64,000 nt of DNA from Saururus chinensis (lineage: Eukaryota; Streptophyta; Magnoliopsida; Piperales; Saururaceae): contig CP141149.1 in assembly GCA_035235625.1 (NCBI GenBank), forward strand, positions 13,767,893-13,831,892. Reading direction: 5' to 3'. The notes beneath the pieces are model-generated. The model saw nothing but the letters and a program-made list of their open reading frames with translations, was not told the origin of the DNA and did not search any database. The translations under genes were made by a program, and so were the position numbers. Below, piece after piece: positions 49,171 through 60,313 of this stretch. How positions within the stretch are numbered: position 1 is the stretch's first letter; every line of letters starts with the position of its first letter.

Positions 49171-49733
49171 GCGAGCTAAGTCTGGTTGGCCATAGCATGG
49201 TACACCCAGGCCAGAGTAGCCTTATCATTGATCGGGGTTTGTGACTTACCATTGATCGATGCCATAGAAGTGAGAAAAGGTAAAGCTGAAATTCAGATTT
49301 TGTAGGGAATATCTGAATAATTTGAAAGGATTTTTCTGAGGTAAATAAGATAATAGGGATTATTGGGGGTGCATATAGCGGTTTCTAAAGACAAAAATAA
49401 ACCCCGTGACGGAATATGACGTACTTAGTACGTTCTCAAGGACATTAGCCGTCAGATCATGTGGGCAGGAATAATCTGACGGCTACCACCCCTGGTTACT
49501 TCCAGCATCGAATTCGTTATACTGGGACAGCTCTGAAAAGTATTGAAGCGGTCAGATGTTCATGGGGCCCGCATGATCGGACGGCCCCCACCCTGAACCC
49601 GCACTGCACACGCAATATAACGGCACGTGGTTTATGATTGCCCACCGTGAAAACCCCGTCGGGAGGTCGTCGGTGTCCATCCCGGCAAAGCCCAAAACCG
49701 GAAAGAATCAAATCAAGAAGCGCACAAAGGGAA
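49171..49733 (+). promoter_or_regulatory. Upstream region and 5' leader of the C53 gene
   Basis: The proximal 300 bp are GC-richer than the surroundings. They contain a 12 bp inverted repeat (49446-49485) and a loosely similar GGTCAGATG...GATCGGACGG pair at about 49551-49583. No clear TATA box. Confidence 0.4.
49446..49485. repeat. Perfect 12 bp inverted repeat
   Basis: TAGCCGTCAGAT and ATCTGACGGCTA separated by 16 bp, about 250-290 bp upstream of the C53 start codon. Confidence 0.9.
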
Positions 49734-52700
49734 ATGCAAGATCAATCGGACATCCGCAATCTTCCGATCGACATCGCCTTCTCCCGTCTAGCAGGTACTT
49801 ATTTCTGTGTTTCTTTTTTCGAATTGTTGATTTTTTTAAAAAAAAATTTTTGTTTTATCTGTTTTTTTCCTCATGAAATTTGATTATTGAATTGCAAACG
49901 TGCTTAATTTGATTTTTTTTGTTTCAATTGTGCGTGGTCGAAGAATGGCTGGTGGATCGAAAGAGAGTTCCGGCGGATTTCCGGAAGCGGCTGAGCGCGG
50001 TGCGGGCGCGGATCTCGTCGGCGTTCTCGTCGCTGCCCAAGGATTTGGACCCCTTTTTACAGACCCTCGATCCGGAATGTACGAACCCCCCTGTCTAGAT
50101 TTACTTACATTCGTGTTCATATGACATAAATTCGAGTTTTTTATTACTGGGTTGCTCTGATTGCATAATTTGCTTCATTTAGCTATAAGAGACCATTAAG
50201 AAGCCGTTGTTGTATAAAAGGCTATGATGCTTTTGCTCGTTGCATTGTATTATGTCTTGAGGTTGTAAAAAATGAAAATATGTGAACCAATAAGTTTGCA
50301 TGTAGATGGATATTTTTTAATGAACGCAGTATAAGGCTATGCTTCATTTTGGCTTGTGTCAAGGCTTGAGAGTACAGTGTGATTTACCAATTGAAGTAGG
50401 AAGACAAAAAAAAGACACTTTGTAAGATATGAGAATTACAAAGTCTTTGGAATGCTAGATGCATTGGGCTTATGTTGTTTTTCCCAATTTTTTTTATTTT
50501 GGACTTTGTGTTCTTTATCAGCAATTGGCTATGTGGAAGCGAAGAAAATATTTGACATTCTCATACAATCGGCTCCAGAAAGTAGGAATATATTTGGCCG
50601 GCTGTCAGGTTCTGCAGTAAGATCAATAGATGATTCTGTTTTCTTTTGTATCTTGGCATTTTGATATACATACATTTTTCTAATTTCTTAAACATTTTGC
50701 TGTCTACTAGGGGGAATGGCAAACCATTGTGCAAGCATTTGAGAAGGATCACATTTACCTCGGGGAGGCTGCTCAGATCATGGTACAAAACGTCAGTTAT
50801 GAAATGTAAGCTACTAATTATCATACTATTTCTGGATCTGTTCAGACGCTGTTATTTTGAGTATTTGACTAATTTTTTCTCTGGGAATATGAAGTCCATA
50901 CCAAAAAAAGCAGGTGCAGAAGATTCAACAGCAACTAGCTGAGCTAGATCGCAAGGAAGCTGACATCAAGAGAAATGCAGCTCTGTCAGCAGCTAAATAT
51001 GCTGAAGCTTGTAAAGAACTTGGACTTGAGGTTGACGTTCTGATTGACAAAAGCTACCTTATATTGCTTGAGTTTTTATGATACAATGAAGCTTCGGCTT
51101 TATTTTTATTATGGTTCTGTGTAACTCAGAATCGGATGTGATGAAGTTGCATCTGAACAGGGAAAGAATGTTCGACTGGAACTATTAGAAACTGCAAAGT
51201 CCCTTCCTACAACATTTTCTGGGATCTTGGAGGTTTTAAATAGTGATTCTGTGTCACTTGCTATGGATTATTACTCAAATTTTGTACGAGATGCACATAC
51301 TGAGATAGAGGTAAGTAGAGAATGGAGTTTAATATAAGAATCATATGAGATATTTATTCATCCTAGAAAAATTGAAAATATAAGGTGGCCTTTTTTTATT
51401 AACCCAGAATAACAAACAACACTTTCACTTTTATTGTTATGTTTTGCTGTCAGCATGGTTATGTGTCAAATGTGCTGGTGAATGTCAATTGTTTTATGAG
51501 CATTTACGTATTCAATTTGTAATGGTGATGACAGAATGCTCCAGTCTCTGTGCTTTCAAATCTTAGAGGTCTTCAAGCCAATCCTCCATTATTGAGTGTT
51601 TCCATTAGTCCTGAGGTATTTGACTCTGTAAAGGACCCGCTTAATCTGAACTCATCTTCTGGGGAACAGTTGCCTGGTCTGGATATGGGAACAGATGCTA
51701 TAGATTGGGACATATCCATAGATAATTCTATAGATTGGGATATTGGAAGCGTGAACCCTATTGGGGAAACGGAAAATGGTTTCCAAATAGTGAATCCTAG
51801 TGAAGATTTGATGCCTTTTGTGGCTGATAATGTTGGAGCTTCGGGCCCCAATTTGTCAGATAAAGCAGAACACGATATTTCTAAGCCTGAGATATGTTGG
51901 GACATTAGTATTGAGAAAATTGAGAATGACATGCTTGAAGATGCCGTGCTGCCTGATGCTGAGATGCAAACTAGCTTGTCTGCTTCAGATTTATTGGCTC
52001 AAAACCCGGATGTTCAAAAAGAAAGAAGCCAATTGCTGGAAACAGAATATAGAAATAAAATCCTGGATGATTTGTTCGAGGTACTTCCAGCTAATCTGGT
52101 TTAAGTGTTAATTTTCCACTTGGATTATCGTATTATATTCTTCAACTTGTTGGTATGAAGTGTGATTGACCTCCCTGTGAGTTTGTTTTCTGTTGAATGG
52201 TAGCTAAAATACGTGTATTCTTCATATGCCTTTTCTGTTTTGTAATGAAGTTAATGTTAAAGGGTAGAAAATGAAGTCCTTAAGTGTAAAGGAAAAGAGT
52301 ATAGTATGTATGGACCTGACTCCATTTTGGTGTGTATTTTACTTGAAAAAAAGCACAGCAATTCACCTTGTCAACTCCCTTCCTTTTATGCTTAGGTCAA
52401 AGCCTTTCTAAATCAACGTTTACTTGAGATGAGTAGTGAAGAGACTTTGTCTTTACAACATCAAGTCCAGGCAATAGCTCCTTTTGTGTTGCAGCAATAC
52501 GCTGCTGATGCAGTTCAGAGTATGCTATCAGATGTGAATTCTGCTATATTAATGCTTACAAACAGGAAGACACGTGACCTTATCATGATTCTCAACTCCA
52601 AAAGGTATACATTTAAGGCCTATGTTTTATATTGTCTTACATGTGCTGGATTTACTGATTTTTCAACATAATCTTCTTTATATGTACACTAGGGCAAATT

Positions 52701-53880
52701 ATGTAGGATTTTAAAAAGGTTTTAATATTTGTAAAATTCTTTGAATACCGTCCTATGTTGTGAAAAAAATTGACAGAATTAGGTTAGTTCAATTTTCATA
52801 TATGTTATTCAAGAGCCGTTTGTTATTTGAATAGAATTCACTATGAATATCTCTAAAGATTGAACGTATGTCAACTTTATTCACAATCTGTTGGTCTTTT
52901 TATTATTCAGAAGCCCAAAATGGCAACAAGTAATTAAGGAAGTTTGGTCCAGTCAAATATACAGAACTCTAATGGATATGCCAAAAAGAAAAATCTTTTG
53001 ATTGTTACGTGTGGATAAGTAAGCAATATCTGTCTTGAGTTTGATATTTCGTTTCATGGGTAATAAGAGAATGGATAATGATATACACTTTGCAAATTGC
53101 ATGTGAGACTTTGTAATGTACTCCATCCTAAATTAATAGCTTTATTTGGGAAAAAAGTTTGTTCCATATGAATAGCTCCATTTTGTTAAATTTAAGTGGT
53201 TGGGTACTTAAAAAAGAGTATCATAAGCTTTTCCTTCTTTTAGATGCAGGTTTCACCATTCAATAAAAACTACAATTTTTCCAAAATGTAGTTATTAATA
53301 TAGGATGGAGGGAGTATTGATTTGAAATGGCTAGATTCTTTCTATTTGGGTTTTTCTCGTATAATCTCTTGTTGATCAAAACAGCCCTAAGAAGTCTTTG
53401 TGGGAACTGCAGATTCCTAGACAGATTAGTTAATTCGTTGGAGGAGAAGAAGCATCATGAGGTAAAGTTGAAAGAGAGTTTGAAGGATTTATCTGCAAGG
53501 CGAATGGAGCTGCAAAATGCTTTATCTTCATCCTGGCCGAAACAAGTAAGTACCAGTTCATCTTTAATATATGTTGGCCGAGGATACTCTCTTCGAAAGT
53601 GTGTTTTTTGGTACTAATGGTGGTGATGGCTATATTAGTATGTATCGTATACGTTTATAATTTCATCTGTTTAACTTGAACACGTTATGGCACTTTCAAA
53701 TATAAATTAAGAGACCTTTTGATTAACTCCGTTTTATGAAAAATGTAGGAGGCTGCCTTGGTGAAAACTAGAGATTTGAAGAAGCTATGTGAGTCAACAT
53801 TATCATCCATGTTTGATGGCCGACCTGTCCATATTATTGGAGAAATCAACACTTTGTTGAATAGTAGCATCACTGCATAA
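49734..53880 (+). CDS. C53: CDK5RAP3/C53-like protein, 10 exons
   Basis: Exons: 49734-49794, 49944-50078, 50522-50616, 50711-50805, 50895-51030, 51161-51310, 51535-52080, 52396-52604, 53413-53545, 53749-53880. All junctions are GT-AG and the frame is unbroken, giving 563 residues, close to the Arabidopsis homologue. Signatures: [67 protein letters not shown], a coiled coil ([20 protein letters not shown]) and a C-terminal helical domain. The acidic middle (about 264-390) carries IDWDI at 280-284 and 290-294 and ICWDI at 344-348, matching shuffled ATG8-interacting motifs. Family role: with UFL1 and DDRGK1 at the ER it links UFMylation and ribosome stress to selective ER-phagy. Intron 8 carries a MITE. 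The start is the first ATG of the conserved N-terminus. Confidence 0.95.
53119..53316. mobile_element. MITE copy 4 in C53 intron 8, about 200 bp
   Basis: TA-CTCCATCCTAAATTAATAGC to ATAGGATGGAGGGAG-TA. Internally close to the copy at 7283, including TTTAAGTGGTTGGGTACTTA. Flanked by TA. Confidence 0.9.
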
Positions 53881-54900
53881 AAGTGATACTTATGTAACTC
53901 AATTTTGACCTTTTTCTGTCCGTTGAGAATAGAAAAAAACATCTATAGACAAGTGATTACTTATTTAAGGAAAAGATGGCTGCTAGTTATTTGGAGAGAA
54001 AGTTTTCACATGGGCCTAATGGTTACCCCTATTACTTAATGGGTCCCGACCTGCATAATTGTACCGTTTAATAAGTGACACATTTTTTTTCCTAAGTCGT
54101 TGTTTGGCTGTAGGACAGTGTTTTAAAAACCACCCGGCCATGAACCTATTTTGTTACCAGTCTGAGTCAATTGATGAGTCATTAATTAAAATTTTATGAG
54201 TTAGAATTTTTATTTTTGATTGATGATGTCAGTAATTAAAATTTCGCGAATTATAATTTTTGTTTTTGGTACACATGGGTTAAAAGTAAATATAGATAGT
54301 TGTTAGGTAGTAAGTGTACCACAAAACAATCATTGCCCACTTAGTGGACTATTCGTTTCAATCATGCTTCAAATCCCACCTTGTGCAAATGTTGTTTGGT
54401 GGAGATGCAACATGTAGTAGTCTAAATCGGACTGGCTTGGGTCAACAGATCATTAATTCGACTGGTCGAGCCAACGCGACTTGGTGGGGTCTAACTGGTC
54501 CACGACCAGGATGAACCAGCCTGTTTTTTTGAGCAGGTAAAACAATGGGACTGACATTATATTTAACAAATTCTTAAAATACCCCTTTTTGTCTCTTTTT
54601 TTTTCTTCTTCTTAGCCTTTACCCGCTCTGCTACTGCACCATTGCCTTGTTTCTGCTACTACCACACTAGCATCTTGTTGCTATCACCGCCACACTAGCA
54701 TCTTGTTACCACCACACGATATGAATTTACTAAAGTTTATATCGTAAATTTATATTGTGGGAAGTGTTGGCTAGCAATTGCTCATGTGGTGCCTACACCT
54801 CCCCCATCTGCCACCTTACTATCACCCTCACCTCTATTACGGTTACCCTCACCACTATTATGGTCAAACTATAGCACATTGTTATATTTAATATATGAAA
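53881..54900. other. Intergenic, no gene seen
   Basis: 3' flank of C53 followed by unassigned repeat-like sequence. Pyrimidine- and CACCA-rich stretches lie at 54620-54860. Confidence 0.45.
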
Positions 54901-55084
54901 AATGCTTCCATGAGTGCAAAAATGCACGTCCAAAGCCCACTTCATCATTTCAAACCTTTGATGTGTAGGGCCCATTTATGGGCCCTATACATTAAAGGTT
55001 TGAAAAAATGGGCCCTACACATCAAAGGTTTGAAAATGATGAAGTGGGCTTTGGACGTGCATTTTTGCACGTCAAAATAGCATT
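54901..55084. mobile_element. Foldback (hairpin) MITE, 184 bp
   Basis: Arms of about 80 bp. GTGCAAAAATGCACGTCC at the left pairs with GGACGTGCATTTTTGCAC at the right, and AAACCTTTGATGTGTAGGGC pairs with GCCCTACACATCAAAGGTTT. The outer ends are AATGCT and AGCATT. Mismatches are few. The loop at about 54977-55008 itself repeats the arm sequence. No target duplication could be fixed. Confidence 0.85.
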
Positions 55085-56090
55085 ACTCTTAATATATATT
55101 ATAGGTAGTAGAGTATAATATTTTGGTGTGTTCACCACCTCCTTCAGTAGCCCTATGACAATATGACAACTATATTTAGCCTTTGATTGGCAGTGACAAC
55201 CAAATCTAAACCCAAGCTAGTTGTGACCACAGTTGCACAACCATCGTGGCTAATGGTTGTTGTTGGATATGACATCCATAATAGCCAAAGTTCAGGCCAT
55301 TGACTAGATCTTCTATCTTCAGTGATGGTTGGCCACGATTAAAATGTGGCTATCATGATCATGACTCACTACAACTAGAAGGTTGCTACTAGTCGATGAC
55401 CAAGCCAACGGGTGGGCATAGAACTTCACATAAGAGTGGAGCAAGAAGGGCTCACAAAGGAGGTCAAATGTCTAGTGAAGGGATGGAGTGGCATTGTAGG
55501 TTTTGTTAGAGGGGCCTAGTGGAGGGGTGCAAGGCTGAAAGGAAGGGAGGGTTTTAGTGAAATGGTGTATTTGACATGTAATAGGCATTATCGTAATGAG
55601 CGGATCTAGTGGAGGGATAAATTTAGCTGTCTGCAATGACAGATAGAATTAGACTCATGGCCAAGCAACAAATAGACAAATGAAGTGGTGGTGGTTGAGA
55701 GGGTGGCCAAATTTTGAAGTGAAATTTTGGTCATTTTTTGTGGAAACAATATTAGTTGCGATGAACCCCTTATTTGTAAGGCAAAATAAATTTAATACTT
55801 AAAACTATATATTGGCTTTCTGGCCGTCCATTCTGATATCGTAGGACCTCAAGAGTTCCATTTAACTCGCACATTGTTCATGGCTCACTGCACCTCCCTC
55901 ACCGGCAGAATCTCAAACATTATATCTTTTGCCACATTGTCCTAGTGGACTGCACTAATCTTATTCAGTCAATTATATACCTATGGACTATGTTCTTTAA
56001 TATTGTTTATTGTATCCTCATATTTTTTTGTCTAAAAGTTTTAGCAGCTACATGGGGCTAGTTCTTTAGGTAATTAGTTTTTAATATGTT
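55085..56090. other. Intergenic, no gene seen
   Basis: Unassigned sequence without domains. It may include an end of the decayed MULE to its right. Confidence 0.4.
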
Positions 56091-56099
56091 TGGCATGTC

Positions 56100-58390
56100 T
56101 GCTACCATGTAACGAATATAATATCCATGGTGTGCAGTTGGGAAAAGGTTCTTCAGCCAAGCCCTTTATTCTAATATAAACAATTGTAACCACTTCAATT
56201 GGAGGATTCACAAATATATACCATTTAAGCAATACAAGAAATCATGTCCACATTTTTTCACTCATTCTCAACCACTACAAATGCATCGTAGAGCATATTA
56301 TTATGCATGTATAGTACAATTGCTATTAATAACTGACTAAGATATTTTTCCTTCAACAAAGTTGCATCCACAGTTAATAATAGCCTAAGTGTTCTTCTAA
56401 AAGCTCTTGCTACTGTCCCAAATATCTAAAATACTTTTTTAAAATCATAACCCCTTATAAGTCAAATAATATCATAAGATCTGATGGGAACTATATTTTT
56501 GTTGGGATTAATTCTTTCTATTTGAACACCATACATAGGTAGTATGTAATAAAATTCATTTGGGTACCCGTCAATTAAATTATACAATGTTTTACTTCAA
56601 TGACAAGAATTTTTGTAGTCAATAGTGACACTCAAATAATTCAAAAACTAGAATAACAAATAATCGAAAGTACAACCTTACTTTGTCATGTCTGTCACCT
56701 ACACGACAACTGGATACATCATGTTTTCATATACATGAATTGTTTACAATCATTTTAACATATACATGATAAGGTAAATCTCGTTGAGAACTAAAGATGA
56801 AAGTGTACACAATGTGTGCCTTACCTGCATGCCAGCATTTTTTGTAATTTACAATGAGACCGCAATACTTCGAAATATACGAAGCTATGTTTTTAGGTAT
56901 AATGTCCTCCAAATACTTGAAAATGCGATAAATTTTTCTTGCAATCCAAAGGTGATATGCTAAAGGATTATCAGTTAACTTCCTTTGAGTATCACACATT
57001 TACCTAGGCACCAACACTGCCATAATCACATCATCTCTAATATTATTTGCCTTTATGTACCACTTGCAATATTGGTCGGAGCATTTAGCCACATATATAT
57101 TCTTGTTCTCATCTAGAACCTGATATGTAAATTTCATCTTTATTGCAAAGCCTATCAACAGACTCTTAAAATATATTAGGCTTTGGAATAGTGCACCCGC
57201 ACCCCATTGAGTAGATTTTAATAGATCTTTGCTTGCAAACCACTAGTCATCATCTTACCCTCACTAATATTTAGTTCAAACGTTGAGATCATTGATTGTG
57301 ACCCACTTTGCCTTAGCCTCAAAGTTAATATTTGTGGGTACCTCACTATGTTTGAATTCTTCATAGTCAATCATATTTTATATCTCAATATTGTCGTTCT
57401 CATTCTAATTTTTCACAACACATCTACAAGTTCATGCTCGTCCACATTCCACGCGCTATATGGGGGGGGTCATAGCTATCATTCTAGAATGAAGTCCTTA
57501 ACACACTCATTGTTGGAGACATTGTTTGAAATATAGTGTGCACACCTTCTATATCAAGTTGTGAAGACATTAGAATGTTGAATGATGTCTAAAGCAAATT
57601 TTTTGAATTGAACTCACCTGGTTCTCCCAATTTACAATGGATACTAACACATTAACGAATATGCAATTTAACTCAATAATGTATATTCGGTTACATGCCT
57701 ACAACTTTTAAATGTGACATCAATGGGGTGATATTCATCAAAGTCATGTTATCGTATCTACACTAACACTAATATGAGAGATATCACATTTGTATATCGC
57801 ATCAATAGTTATACGACAATAAATATATTATATTTCTGTTAACAAGATCATTTCAATTGTTGTGTTATCATAAATGTGATAGTGTAACATTGTGTAATCT
57901 TAAATTAAATATTAATAGCACTAACCTAACTATTTCACAGGTGAATCATTGACTCCTTAAAATTTGAATTCATGCTGGGGTAAGTTGATGCAACCTTATC
58001 CAACGTTGATGATTTTTGTCCATTCATACTCAAATTCCTTTCCCGCGATAGTGATTTTTCTCTATTTACTATCTTGTCCATCTCCACATACAAAAAAATC
58101 TAAGACTTCTTTATTTACCTTCTTATAAATGATAAACATTGACTATATGTCTTCTTCATCGTCTAACTTATATGGTATGGTCGATCTTAAAGGCGGAATC
58201 GTATATTTTAAAGTCACATGACCATATTAGACAACCAGTCTTTCTTTTACATGCACCAAAATCTTACCATAATTCACCGGGGATTATTGTTCATTAGCTA
58301 CACCTTTCAACCAACATATCACTATCATCTATTATCTCTTCATTGTAAGGAACACAAATAGCCACTCGGTCCATTATGTTGGAGAAAGGA
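56100..58390 (-). mobile_element. Second MULE transposase relic
   Basis: Minus strand. Near 58380 MDRVAICVPYNEEIIDDSDM resembles MULE transposase N-termini, and 56999-56727 gives CDTQRKLTDNPLAYHLWIAR, then IIPKNIASYISKYCGLIVNY and KKCWHAGKAHI. These match the region after the MuDR domain (IxxDIxxxYGxxxSYxxAWRAKxxA). Stops and frameshifts are frequent and the catalytic core is not recognisable. No TIRs found. Confidence 0.55.
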
Positions 58391-58863
58391 CAATTTTTTC
58401 AACCAAGATGGAAAAAGGAAGGAAATGATGGGCTTTGGTTCCCCTGTTGACCCATCGGTGATGAAACCTTCCCATCAAAATGCACCCCCACCACCCAACT
58501 TTTCTTTAATGAGACACTAATATAAGGATTTATGACCTAATAGTATTTTTGTCCTACAACATATCATATGACATATTAGGTGTTAAAATTCAAGGAATAT
58601 GAAATTTTTGGACATTTGGTCGTGGAATATGGACAAAAACTCTAGTAAAAGTTAATTAGGTAACATGGAATCCATGTTGCTGATCCGAGATGGAAAGTAC
58701 AAAGTGTTGATGATGATTTTGATTGTCTAAGGAAAGAAATCAAAACAAAATACCATGAGAGTCTAATTGTTTGTCAGCAAAGAATGAAGATGGAGCCTAT
58801 ATTTAACAAAGAGAAACTGAAAAAGACTATTATTGTTGTCCCTTAAGCTGACAATGATACTTA
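58391..58863. other. Intergenic, no gene seen
   Basis: Short spacer between the MULE relic and the 524 bp MITE. Confidence 0.4.
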
Positions 58864-59387
58864 AGGGGTCGTTTGGGTACTGAATTAATTCAATAGCGCA
58901 TTAATTCAGTAGTGAATTAATTCAAAAAATTTACCGACGATTGTGAATTACGTTTGGTATGAGAATTTGTTAAAATAAATTCAAATGTCGCGTTAAACCT
59001 AATTTTAAAACTTTAAACTGATATATATCTCTCTCAAATTCAGATATGTACGTTCTTTGTACCATTACGTTTCTAAATTTGAGCTCTATTAAACAAGATC
59101 CCACAAAGGTAGGTAATTTTGAACTTTCAAAGTGGTCCCTACCTATATGGCATATTTTTCGAGGCTCAAATCGATATAAAAGATAACCGTTGAAAAATAA
59201 GAGAATATGTAATTTTTAAATCGAGGACTAGGAGATTGAATCAACTTAAAATATCCTAAATCTAACTTCAGTACTGAATTTTTAATTTTGCATAGCTTGT
59301 ACACACAAACAAGATTCTAAAAATTTAGTATTGTATTGAGGCTGAATTGACTGAATCTTTTGGTGATTTAGTACCCAAACAGCCCCT
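58864..59387. mobile_element. Non-autonomous DNA transposon (MITE), 524 bp
   Basis: Termini AGGGGTCGTTTGGGTACT and AGTACCCAAACAGCCCCT form an inverted repeat with two mismatches, flanked by TA. Sub-terminal AATTAATTCA repeats and no ORF. The GGGGYYGTTTGG end is shared by Harbinger/Tourist-like and hAT-like MITEs. The TA flanks do not decide between them. Confidence 0.82.
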
Positions 59388-59471
59388 TAAAGAATCACCT
59401 AATGATCTACAAAATCCAAATGAACAAATGACATGACAGAAGAAAAGTGAGGAAGATCTCAACAACTATAC

Positions 59472-59571
59472 TACTTTCATCCTGTAATAGCTCCATTTAG
59501 TTTTTTAAAATAAATTAAAACTAGTTCATTTGAAAAACTAAATAGAGCTATTAATGTGGGACAAAGGAGTA
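59472..59571. mobile_element. MITE copy 5, short subfamily, 100 bp
   Basis: TA-CTTTCATCCTGTAATAGCTC to GAGCTATTAATGTGGGACAAAGGAG-TA. Almost fully self-complementary (AATAGCTCCATTTAG against CTAAATAGAGCTATT). Confidence 0.8.
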
Positions 59572-59841
59572 CTTTTTAAACTTACTAACATAAATTACCA
59601 AAAAGAATAAAAGAAATTACCAACATGGTTCAACACATAATTCAACAAAAAACTAGATTAGCGCTAGCAAGTGGAGATAAGAATAGCAGCTTAATAATAC
59701 AAATCATTGATCGAGTATGAGGGGCATGGTGAGTAATATAGAATATATAGGTGAAAAGCAACGTAACAAATTAGTTGAGGTACATTTACAAGAATGAGCT
59801 GCAAGGACAGATTTTGATGGAAGATAATCTATTACAAGAGC

Positions 59842-60258
59842 TAAATTTTCTATGACCTACATCGTTTGAAATTAATTACTTATGGGCCCTTGGATAATCA
59901 GGGAAGAATGAACCAACTCAACCTGGATTCACAATCTAAATGAAGGAAAATCAGAATATTTAATCAAGATTGAAAAGCTTTAATGATATCAATGAAGTCT
60001 CTTACATCAGCCAGTCAAATTAGAAGTATGAACACCAAATTTAAAGATTTAAAATTTCTATGACCTATATCGTTTGAAATTAATTACGGGCCCTTGGATA
60101 ATCAGGGAAGAATGAACCAACTCAACCTGGATTCACAATCTAAATGAAGGAAAATTAGAATATTTAATCAATATTGAAAAGTTTTAATGATATCAATGAA
60201 GTCTCTTACATCGGCCAGTCAAATTAGAAGTATGAACACCATATTTAAAGATTTAAAC
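59842..60258. repeat. Tandem duplication, period about 208 bp
   Basis: Two copies starting at TATGACCTA (59851 and 60059), differing by one 4 bp gap and a handful of substitutions. The second copy ends about 55 bp from the mTERF stop codon, so the duplication probably covers its 3' UTR or downstream region. Confidence 0.93.
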
Positions 60259-60313
60259 AGACTAAAATAAAGACCATCATAGTCCATTCCATGTATAAGA
60301 AAATTCATTATCA

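Noticed and set aside
54901-55080. Small ORFs in the foldback element
   Set aside because: Open frames result from the inverted repeat and encode repeated low-complexity peptide with no homology.
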